Below are positions 21,526-34,017 of a stretch of DNA of 64,000 bases, piece by piece. How positions within the stretch are numbered: the first letter of the stretch is position 1; each line of letters starts with the position of its first letter. The stretch comes from Chondrosia reniformis (lineage: Eukaryota > Porifera > Demospongiae > Chondrillida > Chondrillidae): assembly GCA_947172415.1 (NCBI GenBank), contig OX359197.1, positions 682,001 through 746,000 of the forward strand, read 5' to 3'. The translations under genes and the position numbers were made by a program. The notes under the pieces are model-generated. The model worked only from the letters and a program-made list of their open reading frames with translations, was not told where the DNA came from and ran no database searches.

Positions 21526-24500
21526 TTACTGAATGCTACAAGACCCAGAATCAGGTTTGTATTCTCTAGACTCGTGGTCACTTGTGAGGAAGGTAAACAC
21601 ATCCTCCATGGCTCTCCAAGGGATCTCTTCACTTGTGGTAGTTCCTCCTGATCTTTCCTGGAGATAGCGGTTACTGAGGACTTCACCAACTGGCTGATTT
21701 GATGTCCTCCATTGAACAGTATACTGCATACACAAACAAACCTCCAGTGACCACATGCACACAAACAAACCTCCAGTGACCACATGCACACACACACAAA
21801 CCTCCAGTGACCACATGCACACACAAACCTCCAGTGACCACATGCACACACACACAAACCTCCAGTGACCACATGCACACAAACAAACCTCCAGTGACCA
21901 CATGCACACAAACAAACCTCCAGTGACCACATGCACACAAACAAACCTCCAGTGACCACATGCACACAAACAAACCTCCAGTGACCACATGCACACAAAC
22001 AAACCTCCAGTGACCACATGCACACACACACACAAACCTCCAGTGACCACATGCACACAAACAAACCTCCAGTGACCACATGCACACACACAAACAAACC
22101 TCCAGTGACCACATGCACACACAAACAAACCTCCAGTGACCACATGCACACACAAACCTCCAGTGACCACATGCACACACACAAACCTCCAGTGACCACA
22201 TGCACACAAACAAACCTCCAGTGACTACATGCACACAAACAAACCTCCAGTGACCACATGCACACAAACAAACCTCCAGTGACCACATGCACAGATGAAA
22301 AATAGTACTAATATTTTACAAGTAAATGATCATACTTGTTTGCTGAATATCAATAGTATATACATATACACACTATCACATCAAATTGTGGATACATTAA
22401 TATATATATATGTACTGTATATACCCCATATGCGCATACAGACATATATATAGTATGTACTAGAAATATATATTATATTTTATTGTGTGTGTACATTACA
22501 TTGGCACTTGAAAGTAGATGTGAAACTTCTCTTCGAGGGCCTAGCAGTCTGATGTTAACATTTTTACCAGTCAGTGCGACCTTGTTCACTTTCTCTCTGA
22601 ATGACTGCTGCTGTTGGCTTGACTGCAGTACATAATGTAGATAAATGAGATTCATAGCTTCTAATGAAGACAACCAGCAACAAATTACACAACTGCACCC
22701 AACCTCAAGCATGCTATATGTAGACAAGTACATTGGGAAATTGTACTTACCAGATTAATGGTTACCATAGCACCATAGCTGTGGGCAACAATGTCAACTG
22801 AGGGAGCTCGTGATGGTACAACAAAGTGATTCCAAATATAAGCTGCATGTTCTTCAGGTGTAGCACTTCCCTAACAAGAATAATGTGAGTAATTAAGTCT
22901 CAAGAATAATTTGAAAATAGCTAAATCTCCATTTTACCGTTAGGGTCTTAATTAGTTAACCATTTCATCTAAAAGGTCCAAAACTTATCAATTATTTAGG
23001 AAATGCAAGTGCCACTCCTCACCCTGACTCCACTGCCATCATTGGGGTTCAGAACAATTACATCATATCCAACCTACAAAGTACAGTAAGCAAACGTTTA
23101 AAATATTAGAAATTAAGTTTACTTAATTAAACTATGCTATATACAGTGCAAGTTTATATATATATATATATACTTGTATAGCTCTTTTAATGTAAGGAAG
23201 TTGTGATCCGCTGTCAATACTGTTGTTTATTATCAATCTGTAGTGTAAATAAAATACAGCAAGTAAATATAAGTAAAAAGGAAATGAGATTGACTCTATC
23301 TAATTCTTCTAATTACAAAATATATTTTGAATATTGCTATTCCTGTTGAAGTGGTGCTATTGATAGCAGCAGTAATAACCATCATTGTTACATTATTGTG
23401 TGCAGTAAGGTATCGAAACAAGTCTTTTGAATATTGAAAGAACATTAATTTGGCAGTTTGGCCATCAACACTTACCTTCGGGACCACTGCCCAGCTCTGA
23501 CTGGTCCATTTCCATTGATTAATATCAACAGCTTCTTTCTACTAGCACTAGCTCCTTTACTTCTAAAAAAGAATGTTCTAGGCTCATCTTCCACTGCAGC
23601 TAGCTACACACAAATAAGTAATTAATTAAATCATTGAGTTACGTCAAAGTTAGATTTAGAGTTGTATAAAAACCATCCATTAAGGACACAAGTTTACTAT
23701 AACTCAAACAAGTTTTCAACTTCAAATTAACTCTTACAGGAACAAATATCTTCTCCAAATCAGTTTCCCTTTCAAGTAAATTATACACGTGTTCCCTAAC
23801 AACCTATAGACATAGACATATACATCACATACGTATAATATATAAGTATTATAAATTTATATCACGTTACCAGGGCAACCGGGTGATATCTGGGGTGTTA
23901 TAAACCTTGTTTCACACTTAAACTAGTGATAAATGTTATATCACCAGTAGGCCTACTCATGTTTACTTATCATCACCTTTACAATTGATTCAAGTCATAC
24001 CTGATATATATTAATTATACCACACTCAAGTGTGAAGCTAAGTGAGTGCATTGTGTATAAATAGTAATTACATCTGTACGTACATTTCCAAGAAGTTCAT
24101 ATCTCAGTTTGTTTGTCTTCTGATCTGGAAATAGATCAAACTGAAACGGGCTTCCATCCACCAAAGATTTCAAGGATCCATCTAATATAGAAATAAGTAA
24201 GTGAATTGTTTATTAAAATAGTCATATACAGCTTGTTAAACAATGGACCAAAGAATGCTTGAGTTAGAAACAAAAATAATAAAAATACATAAATTGAAGC
24301 AAAGAATTACATCAACACAATAACCATAATATGGGGAACTTTAAAATCAGAAGCTGATCTTAAAGCATCATCATGCCATACTGATCAGTGATGAGTCCTA
24401 ATAAGGACAAAACAGCTGTCTATGGCTAGACCATCTTTTTGAGTGGCTAGGGGGAGACTCTGGTTCCCACCAAGCGAACTTTGGTTTCATCTATTAGCTC

Positions 24501-25458
24501 AGTGCGCTCCTCAGGGGACATGAGTGGATGGGGTAATATCCAGAGTTCAATAATGATATATAATAATCATAGACTTACCATCATCAAAGAAATACCCAAA
24601 ATCTTGTAAAGTACTCCAACTGCGCAATGTAGCCTCCAGCAGGTGCTCTTGAACTTCACTGTATACATGGGCTATATCTGGTCTTCTGTCAGCATCATTG
24701 TGCAGACATTTGATGATGACTTGCTTCAGAGGATGCTGGTCTGGTAGCAATTCGAGGTCTTTTCTTCTGCGCTCCACTTCTGGAACTGCCCCAATATCAG
24801 TCAGGCCACAAGATGGAAAAGCTTGCGTACAGACTTCAAGCATCAAGACACCAATTGAGAAAATGTCAATTTTCAAATTATACGGGATATTACCAGGCTG
24901 TAGAGCTTCTGGTGGCATAAACATAGCATTGCCAGGTGCAGTACTTGTCATTGGTTCCATGGCGTTGGAAAGTAGCTTTGATTGACCAAAATCGCTAACT
25001 TTTACGATACCATCTTCTGACATTAGAATATTCTTATCATTCGCATCGCGATGTGCCACCGGGTTGGGTCTTTCGTGGAGGAACTTGAATCCTTCTGCAA
25101 TCCCCAGACATATTTCTAGCTGTCTTTTAAGGCTGAGCTGACCACGGTGTCGTTCTAAAAAACTCCTTAAATCCTCTTTCATCTTTTCCATTACCAAAAT
25201 TGTTTCCCCTTTTTCATTCTTGTATGCTCCATGCGATCTTATAATGCTCTTGTGATGCAGGTCTGACAGAATATCACACTCTTTTTCAAAGTCTTCTCTC
25301 GGTTTACCGACTGCAATTACTGGATGAATGACCTTAACGGCAACCGTCTCATCCCCCAACTTCCCTTCATATACTGTTCCGTAAGCACCACGACCTAGTT
25401 CTTTGCCAGTAAGACGAAGAGCCCTAGGCTTAATCGGCAGTGAGCTGCTCTCGGCCAT
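21526..25458 (-). CDS. Protein kinase-Arb2 (FAM172A-like) fusion, intact copy, 575 aa
   Basis: Nine exons, phases all matching: 24579-25458, 24084-24181, 23738-23803, 23476-23603, 23174-23237, 23023-23073, 22751-22870, 22500-22622, 21526-21723. Residues 15-275 form a TKL-like kinase: glycine loop GRGAYG (22-27), VAVK Lys42, HRDANDKN (136-143), DFG (156-158), PPE (182-184), DIFSIG, final DRRP Arg. The catalytic loop lacks the usual Ser/Thr-kinase Lys after HRD. Residues 284-575 match the Arb2 fold of FAM172A: FGYFFDDDGSLKSLVDGSPF, LINGNGPVRAGQWSRR, NNSIDSGSQLPYIKRA, VGYDVIVLNPN, TPEEHAAYIWNHF and the AHSYG elbow (Ser460). The first exon encodes both the kinase and the first Arb2 strand (WSTLQDFGYFFDD). 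Vertebrate FAM172A acts in the nucleus with Argonaute/CHD7 and fission-yeast Arb2 with Argonaute; a similar role here is inference. Confidence 0.9.
21729..22292. repeat. Expanded 29-bp minisatellite in kinase-Arb2 intron 8
   Basis: About 19 units of CCTCCAGTGACCACATG plus a CACACAAACAAA linker of variable length, against about 4 in the paralogue. The array ends 5 bp from the exon 9 acceptor, so it occupies the polypyrimidine-tract region. Linkers differ only by CA or AAAC steps. Confidence 0.95.
24371..24545 (+). mobile_element. Hammerhead-headed retroelement remnant, copy 2
   Basis: Duplicate of 15528-15700 in intron 1 of the intact kinase-Arb2 gene. The core now reads GTGATGA and AAAAC, so two essential positions are altered and self-cleavage is not expected. 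Confidence 0.45.
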
Positions 25459-25776
25459 TTTCTATGAGTGGGGATGCTATGATAATGATATACGTACACA
25501 TAATAGTATGCAGCCACAACCCGCGTAGGAAAAGATGTAGATATAGACATGCATGATTGAAGGATTGCATCATGAAAACCTTCAAGATATGAATTCTCCA
25601 CTATGGATTAGATTTTGGCTTGTATAATATGTATATAGGTTTCGCTGGAGAAAGCTATAGCTACATTTTACAATTCTCTTTTGAATTCTCTTGCTCAATA
25701 TGGAAATTATGATTTTGATCAATATTATACAATGATTCAAGTCTGTTAATGTTGGTATTTAAATGTCCGTCTTCTC
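25459..25776 (-). promoter_or_regulatory. Upstream region of the intact kinase-Arb2 gene
   Basis: About 320 bp between the start codon and the MFS remnant. It shares the GCGTAGGAAAAGATG and GGATTAGATTTTGG blocks with the other copies. No further gene seen. Confidence 0.35.
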
Positions 25777-25935
25777 CTAATTCCTTGTTTTGGACTTTCT
25801 CTTCTTCTTGATGAAAGACTTTATGCGTGGGAGAAGTTTTCTTCTCAGAATTGTCATTTGTTCTGGGTCCTTGGTCAGTGGTAGAAATATAGTGCATATA
25901 CTACCAATGATCAGCACGATAAACACAATCAAGAT
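25777..25935 (-). pseudogene. MFS last-exon fragment fused to kinase scrap
   Basis: Encodes the MFS C-terminus (LIVFIVLIIGSICT ... KKKRKSKTRN, stop at 25777-25779). Just before the exon start the sequence switches to the kinase segment coding LPDQHPLKQV, giving an accidental in-frame joint. Exon acceptor is lost, so it is not part of a working MFS gene. Confidence 0.8.
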
Positions 25936-26137
25936 GACTTGCTTCAGAGGATGCTGGTCTGGTAGCAATTCGAGGTCTTTTCTTCTGCGCTATCACACTC
26001 TTTTTCAAAGTCTTCTCTCGGTTTACCGACTGCAATTACTGGGTGAATGACCTTAACGGCGAAGCACCACAACCTAGTTCTTTGTCAGTAAGACGCAGAT
26101 CGCTAGGCTTAATCGGCAGTGAGCTGCTCTCGGTCAT
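25936..26137 (-). pseudogene. Scrambled third copy of the kinase 5' exon
   Basis: Three pieces are joined: the region coding LPDQHPLKQV (kinase C-lobe), the region coding the alpha-C stretch DFEKEC..., and the N-terminus starting at 26137 (MTES...). About 55 bp around the glycine loop are deleted, and most of the kinase is gone. It proves that a third duplicate once existed next to the satellite domain. Confidence 0.85.
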
Positions 26138-26235
26138 CTTCTATGGGTGGGGATGTTATGATAACGATAGACACAGCTCGAACAATATATAGATACACGA
26201 ACACACATGCAGTATTCACATAATGGTATATATAC

Positions 26236-28282
26236 GTATGGTGAGAGATAGGGCAAATTTGAGTAGATATCAAAATTTGCAAAACTCATTGGATACCTTT
26301 CATACATCTCTGTGAATATTGAGATAGAGTTTCAGATTCATATCTCTTCATTTGGAAGAGTTACAGCACTATAATGTACATTAAATTACTGCTATACGAA
26401 GTTAATGTATGGTGAGAGATACGTACGTAGGGCAAATTTGAGTAGATATCAAAATTTGCAAACCTCAATGAAAACCTTTCATACATCTCTGTGAATATTG
26501 AGATAGAGTTTCAGATTCATATCTCTTCATTTGGAAGAGTTACAGCACTTGATGTACTTTGTATTACTGCTATACGAAGTTAATGTACGTATGGTGAGAG
26601 ATAGGGCAAATTTGAGTAGATATCAAAATTTGCAAAACTCAATGAAAACCTTTCATACATCTCTGTGAATACTGAGATAGAGTTTCAGAATTATATCTCT
26701 TCATTTGGAAGAGTTAATGTACTTTAAATTACTGCTATACGAAGTTAACGTACGTATGGTGAGAAATAAGGCAAATTTGAGTAGATATCAAAATTTGCAA
26801 AACTCATTTCATGCCTTTCATACATCTCTGTGAATATTGAGATAGAGTTTCAGATTCATATCTCTTCATTTGGAAGAGTTAGAGCCATAAATGTTCTTAA
26901 AATTACTGCTATACAAATTTAATGTATGGTGAGAGATAGGGCAAATTTGAGTAGATATTAAAATTTGCAAAACTCAATGAAAACCTTTCATACATCTCTG
27001 TGAATATTGAGATAGAGTTTCAGATTCATATCTCTTCATTTGGAAGAGTTACAGCACTTAATGTACTTTAAATTACTGCTATATGAAGTTAATGTACGTA
27101 CGTACGTATGGTGAGAGATAGGGCAAATTTGAGTAGATATCAAAATTTGCAAAACTCAATGAAAACCTTTCATACATCTCTGTGAATATTGAGATAGAGT
27201 TTCAGATTCATATCTCTTCATTTGGAAGAGTTACAGCACTATAATGTACATTAAATTACTGCTTTACGAAGTTAATGTATGGTGAGAGATAGGGCAAATT
27301 TGAGTAGATATCAAAATTTGCAAAACTCAATGAAAACCTTTCATACATCTCTGTGAATACTGAGATAGAGTTTCAGAATTATATCTCTTCATTTGGAAGA
27401 GTTACAGCACTTAATGTACTTTAAATTACTGTTATACAAAGTTAATGTATAGTGAGAGATAGGGCAAATGTAAAGATTTATGAAAATTTCAAATTCTCAT
27501 TGGAAATGTTTCATACATGTCTGTGAATGCTGACACCAAGTTTGAGCTTCATATCTTTCCATTTGACAGAGTTAGAGCACCAAATGTACATTTATATACT
27601 GATATACCAAATTAATGTATAGTGAGAGATAGGGCAAATGTAAAGATTTATGAAAATTTCAAATTCTTATTTGAAATGTTTCATACATGTCTGTGAATGC
27701 TGACACCAAGTTTGAGCTTCATATCTTTCCATTTTACAGAGTTAGAGCACCAAATGTACATTTATATACTGGTATACCAAATTAATGTATAGTGAGAGAT
27801 AGGGCAAATGTAAATATTTATGAAAATTTCAAATTCTAATTGGAAATGTTTCATACATGTATGTGAATGCTGACACCAAGTTTGAGCTTCATATCTTTCC
27901 ATTGGACAAAGTTAGAGCACCAAATGTACATTAATAGACTGGAATACCAAATTAATGTATAGTGAGAGATAGGGCAAATGTAAAGATTTATGAAAATTTC
28001 AAATTCTCATTGGAAATGTTTCATACATGTCTGTGAATGCTGACACCGAGTTTGAGCTTCATATCTTTCCATTTGACAGAGTTAGAGCACCAAATGTACA
28101 TTAATATACTGGTATACCAAATTAATGTATAGTGAGAGATAGGGCAAATGTAAAGATTTATGAAAATTTCAAATTCTTCTTGGAAATGTTTCATACATGT
28201 ATTTGAATGCTGACATTAAGTTTGAGCTTCATATCTTTCCATTTGACAGAGCTACAGCACTCTAATGTACATTAAATTTCTA
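26236..28282. repeat. 170-bp satellite, block 1 (subfamily A then B)
   Basis: Tandem monomers with a 170-bp period, each opening GTATGGTGAGAGATAGGGCAAAT. Subfamily A (26236-27440; core GAGTAGATATCAAAATTTGC) gives way to subfamily B (core AAAGATTTATGAAAATTTC) at about 27440. The two share the ends and the TTTCATACAT-CTGTGAAT middle, so they diverged from one ancestor. Short open frames within are not genes. Confidence 0.95.
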
Positions 28283-29345
28283 CTATACGACCTTAAATGT
28301 GTAGCATATATATCGTGCGATACTATAATGCAAATTATCGGCATACGAAGTTAAAATGTTTTGACATGAATGGGGCAACTAGAAACACATAGGGACAGTG
28401 CAGAACGCAGCTGTCAGAAGGTCTTTACATAGAGGCATGTAGCCATTATGCTATTACTGCAATTGAGATTGAGTGTGGCTGGTTATACCAGTTTACGTTC
28501 ATATCGGAACACCTCTCGCTAAAATCGTTTCTACATGGGACCAGAAAAGTTGGCCTCCTCCGCCAATCAAGACACTTACAGGATTCTATCCAATTTTCCC
28601 AATTTCTAGATGCACCACGAATATTGGATATACCTTTGAAATGGCTTGGAACGATGCACTCATCCCGAATTAACTTGATATAATTTGACTACATTTTTCT
28701 CGCAAATACCCTATTCTTAAGTATGGAATTGCGCCAACCACAACCGTTTTCTTTCGAAATTTTGTGGTTTAAATAGAGTCAAAAAACCTTATAAAGTAGG
28801 CCTACCTGGACACATCTCTATGGTGGTAGCGGTTCCCATAGGGGTTGGTAGCGCTTAGACGCTGAAGCTGTCTCCTAATCGGTTGGTGCCATAGAGACGT
28901 GCTCACCAATAATCCGGATTTCGGGGGGGTTCCACGTAATGTGGGATTGGCATCTGATATCTTTAAGGATTCATATGAGTCGGCCATATCGAGAAGAACT
29001 GGTTCTTCTCACGCAAGTGACACCCAAAGCTCAACTCGGCAGAGCGTTACCACCGATCCCGGCCTCTGAGCGTCGTGGATGGTAGCGTTCGGTATGGTCC
29101 AACTTTTTTTCTTTGGAGTTTCGTTGGCCGTCGATCGGCAAAATTTCACTTTAACGACATCCATATAATATATGTGGATAGATACTGCTTCAACAACAAT
29201 CAAGTACTACACAGTGCATATCCATGTGTATAAGAAATTTTTCAGAGTTCTATTTTTTTAGAAATATATACAGTACCGCATTTTCACTCTTACACCTACT
29301 ATAGGTCGGCCATTTATAGTATTACGCAATTTGAGTTAAGTTAAT
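28283..29345. repeat. 1.06-kb spacer element, copy 1
   Basis: Non-satellite segment set inside the array; near-identical copies at 32955-34017 and 35867-36931 and a diverged one at 39818-40881. It has no satisfying coding sequence. The first half is AT-rich; the second half (about 28790-29115) is richer in GC and structured (see separate entry). Confidence 0.9.
28815..29110 (+). ncRNA. Candidate structured RNA in spacer copy 1
   Basis: A TATAAA box (28790-28795) lies about 25 bp before a 9-bp inverted pair (TCTCTATGG at 28815, CCATAGAGA at 28889). A near-perfect hairpin (GAGAAGAAC/GTTCTTCTC, 28991-29010) follows, and the segment ends in a run of seven T (29104-29110). This is the layout of a TATA-driven RNA polymerase III gene, but no known RNA family is recognised and orientation is assumed from the T-run. 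A transposon fragment is the main alternative. Confidence 0.35.
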
Positions 29346-32300
29346 GTATGATGAGAGATAAGGTATATTTATGTACAAATCAAAATTACTAAAACTGTTT
29401 GGAAATGTGTCATACATGTCTGTGAATGTAGATACCAAGTTTAGGCTTCGTATTTACGGTTTTGACAGAGTTACAGCACTTAATGTACATTTACGTTAAT
29501 GTATGATGAGAGATAGGGCAAATGTAAAGATTTATGAAAATTTCAAATTCTTCTTGGAAATGTTTCATACATGTCTGTGAATGCTGACACCAAATTTGAG
29601 CTTCATATCTTTCCATTTGACAGAGTTAGAGCACCAAATGTACATTAATAGACTGGAATACCAAATTAATGTACGTATAGTGAGAGATAGAGCAAATGTC
29701 AAGATTTATGAAAATTTCAAATTCTTCTTGGAGATGTTTCATTCATGTCTGTGAATGCTGACACCAAGTTTGAGCTTCATATCTTTCCATTTGACAGAGT
29801 TAGAGCACCAAATGTACATTAATAGACTGGAATACCAAATTAATGTATAGTGAGAGATAGGGCAAATGTAAAGATTTATGAAAATTTCAAATTCTTCTTG
29901 GAAATGTTTTATACATGTCTGTGAATGCTGACACCAAGTTTGAGCTTCATATCTTTCCATTTGACAGAGTTAGAGCACCAAATGTACATTTATATACTGG
30001 TATACTAAATTAATGTATAGTGAGAGATAGGGCAAATGTAAAGATTTATGAAAATTTCAAATTCTTCTTGGAAATGTTGTATACGTGTATGTGAATGCTG
30101 ACACCAAGTTTGAGCTTCATATCTTTCCATTTGACAGAATTAGAGCAGCAAATGTACATTTATATACTGGTATACTAAATTAATGTATAGTGAGAGATAG
30201 GGCAAATGTAAAGATTTATGAAAATTTCAAATTCTTCTTGGAAATGTTTTATACATGTCTGTGAATGCTGACACCAACTTTGAGCTTCATATCTTTCCAT
30301 TTGACAGAGTTAGAGCACCAAATGTACATTAAAAGACTGGAATACTAAATTAATTTTAATTAACAGAGTTAGAGCACCAAATGTACATTTATATACTCGT
30401 ATACTAAATTAATGTATAGTGAGAGATATGGCAAATGTAAAGATTTATGAAAATTTCAAATTCTTAATGGAAATATTTCATACATGTCTGTGAATGCTGA
30501 CACAAAGTTTGAGCTTCATATCTTTCCATTTGACAGAGTTAGAGCACCAAATGTACATTAAAAGCCAGGAATACCAAATTAATGTATAGTGAGAGATAGG
30601 GCAAATGTAAAGATTTATGAAAATTTCAAATTCTTCTTGGAAATGTTTCATACATGTCTGTGAATGCTGACACCAAGTTTGAGCTTCATATCTTTCCATT
30701 TGACAGAGTTAGAGCACCAAATGTACATTAACAGACTGGAATACCAAATTAATGTATAGTGAGAGATAGGGTAAATGTAAAGATTTATGAAAATTTCAAA
30801 TTCTTCTTGTAAATGTTTCTTTCATGTCTGTGAATGCTGACACCAAGTTTGAGCTTCATATCTTTCCATTTGACAGAGTTAGAGCACCAAATGTACATTA
30901 ATAGACTGTAATACCAAATTAATGTATAGTGAGAGATAGGGCAAATGTAAAGATTTATGAAAATTTCAAATTCTTCTTGGAAATGTTTCATACATGTCTG
31001 TGAATGCTGACACCAAGTTTGAGCTTCATATATATCTTTCCATTTGACAGAGTTAGAGCACCAAATGTACATTTATATACTGGTATACTAAATTAATGTA
31101 TAGTGAGAGATAGGGCAAATGTAAAGATTTATGAAAATTTCAAATTCTCATTTGAAATGTTTCATACATGTCTGTGAATGCTGACACCAAGTTTGAGCTT
31201 CATATCTTTCCATTTGACAGAATTTGAGCACCAAACGTACATTTATATACTGGAATACCAAATTAATGTATGGTGAGAGATAGGGCAAATGTAAAGATTT
31301 ATGAAAATTTCAAATTCTCATTGGAAATGTTTCATACATGTCTGTGAATGCTGACACCAAGTTTGAGCTTCATATCTTTCCATTTGACAGAGTTAGAGCA
31401 CCAAATGTACATTAATATACTGGTATACTAAATTAATGTATGGTGAGAGATAGGGCAAATGTAAAGATTTATGAAAATTTCAAATTCTCATTGGAAATGT
31501 TTCATACATGTCTGTGAATGCTGACACCAAATTTGAGCTTCATATCTTTCCATTTGACAGAATTAGAGCACCAAATGTACATTAATAGACTGGAATACAA
31601 AATTAACGTATTGTGAGAGATAGGGCAAATATAAAGATTTATGAAAATTTCAAATTCTCATTGGAAATGTTTCATACATGTCTGTGAATGCTGACACAAA
31701 GTTTGAGCTTCATATCTTTCCATTTGACAGAGTTAGAGCACCAAATGTACATTAATAGACTGGAATACCAAATTAATGTATGGTGAGAGATAGGGCAAAT
31801 GTAAAGATTTATGAAAATTTCAAATTCTCATTGGAAATGTTTCATACATGTCTGTGAATGCTGACACCAAGTTTGAGCTTCATATCTTTCCATTTGACAG
31901 AGTTAGAGCACCAAATGTACATTAATATACTGGTATACTAAATTAATGTATAGTGAGAGATAGGGCAAATGTAAAGATTTATGAAAATTTCAAATTCTCA
32001 TTGGAAATGTTTCATACATGTCTGTGAATGCTGACACCAAATTTGAGCTTCATATCTTTCCATTTGACAGAATTAGAGCACCAAATGTACATTAATAGAC
32101 TGGAATACAAAATTAACGTATTGTGAGAGATAGGGCAAATATAAAGATTTATGAAAATTTCAAATTCTCATTGGAAATGTTTCATACATGTCTGTGAATG
32201 CTGACACAAAGTTTGAGCTTCATATCTTTCCATTTGACAGAGTTAGAGCACCAAATGTACATTAATAGACTGGAATACCAAATTAATGTATGGTGAGAGA

Positions 32301-32954
32301 TAGGGCAAATGTAAAGATTTATGAAAATTTCAAATTCTCATTGGAAATGTTTCATACATGTCTGTGAATGCTGACACCAAATTTGAGCTTCATATCTTTC
32401 CATTTGACAGAATTAGAGCACCAAATGTACATTAAAAGACTGGAATACAAAATTAACGTATTGTGAGAGATAGGGCAAATATAAAGATTTATGAAAATTT
32501 CAAATTCTCATTGGAAATGTTTCATACATGTCTGTGAATGCTGACACAAAGTTTGAGCTTCATATCTTTCCATTTGACAGAGTTAGAGCACCAAATGTAC
32601 ATTAATAGACTGGAATACCAAATTAATGTATGGTGAGAGATAGGGCAAATGTAAAGATTTATGAAAATTTCAAATTCTCATTGGAAATGTTTCATACATG
32701 TCTGTGAATGCTGACACCAAGTTTGAGCTTCATATCTTTCCATTTGACAGAATTTGAGCACCAAACGTAAATTTTATATACTGGAATACCAAATTAACGT
32801 ATGGTGAGAGATAGGGCAAATGTAAAGATTTATGAAAATTTCAAATTCTCATTGGAAATGTTTCATACATGTATTTGAATGCTGACATTAAGTTTGAGCT
32901 TCATATCTTTCCATTTGACAGAGCTACAGCACTCTAATGTACATTAAATTTCTA
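29346..32954. repeat. 170-bp satellite, block 2 (subfamily B)
   Basis: About 21 monomers. From 31440 to 32800 monomers alternate in a fixed order (variants ending AAATTAACGTATTGTG, AATTAATGTATGGTG and so on), giving 340- and 510-bp higher-order repeats typical of unequal exchange. Confidence 0.95.
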
Positions 32955-34017
32955 CTATACGACCTTAAATGTGTAGCATATATATCGTGCGATACTATAA
33001 TGCAAATTATCGGCATACGAAGTTAAAATGTTTTGACATGAATGGGGCAACTAGAAACACATAGGGACAGTGCAGAACGCAGCTGTCAGAAGGTCTTTAC
33101 ATAGAGGCATGTAGCCATTATGCTATTACTGCAATTGAGATTGAGTGTGGCTGGTTATACCAGTTTACGTTCATATCGGAACACCTCTCGCTAAAATCGT
33201 TTCTACATGGGACCAGAAAAGTTGGCCTCCTCCGCCAATCAAGACACTTACAGGATTCTATCCAATTTTCCCAATTTCTAGATGCACCACGAATATTGGA
33301 TATACCTTTGAAATGGCTTGGAACGATGCACTCATCCCGAATTAGCTTGATATAATTTGACTACATTTTTCTCGCAAATACCCTATTCTTAAGTATGGAA
33401 TTGCGCCAACCACAACCGTTTTCTTTCGAAATTTTGTGGTTTAAATAGAGTCAAAAAACCTTATAAAGTAGGCCTACCTGGACACATCTCTATGGTGGTA
33501 GCGGTTCCCATAGGGGTTGGTAGCGCTTAGACTCTGAAGCTGTCTCCTAATCGGTTGGTGCCATAGAGACGTGCTCACCAATAATCCGGATTTCGGGGGG
33601 GTTCCACGTAATGTGGGATTGGCATCTGATATCTTTAAGGATTCATATGAGTCGGCCATATCGAGAAGAACTGGTTCTTCTCACGCAAGTGACACCCAAA
33701 GCTCAACTCGGCAGAGCGTTACCACCGATCCTGGCCTCTGAGCGTCGTGGATGGTAGCGTTCGGTATGGTCCAACTTTTTTTCTTTGGAGTTTCGTTGGC
33801 CGTCGATCGGCAAAATTTCACTTTAACGACATCCATATAATATATGTGGATAGATACTGCTTCAACAACAATCAAGTACTACACAGTGCATATTCATGTG
33901 TATAAGAAATTTTTCAGAGTTCTATTTTTTTAGAAATATATACAGTACCGCATTTTCACTCTTACACCTACTATAGGTCGGCCATTTATAGTATTACGCA
34001 ATTTGAGTTAAGTTAAT
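32955..34017. repeat. 1.06-kb spacer element, copy 2
   Basis: Offset from copy 1 is a constant 4672 bp, with only a few substitutions. The RNA-like part is 33487-33782, with TATA box, both hairpins and the T-run preserved. Confidence 0.9.

Larger units (their letters stand above)
18341..25935. repeat. Segmental duplication, copy 2
   Basis: Partner of 10055-18338. It begins inside MOGS intron 9 and ends inside the last MFS exon copy, where a second rearrangement joins it to kinase scraps. It carries the intact kinase-Arb2 gene and a 3'-truncated MOGS. Confidence 0.93.

Noticed and set aside
21354-22292. 312-codon minus-strand frame rich in CVHVVTGGLF repeats
   Set aside because: Translation of the intronic minisatellite running into an antisense-frame reading of kinase-Arb2 exon 9; the real exon 9 uses another frame with clean splice phase.
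21729-22292. CRISPR-like array
   Set aside because: Repeats are direct and regular, but the linkers are low-complexity CA/AAAC of variable length, not unique spacers, and the context is a eukaryotic intron.
28473-28673. 66-codon frame kept in three spacer copies
   Set aside because: Conservation is explained by recent copying of the whole spacer; the frame is not kept in the diverged fourth copy and shows no domain.
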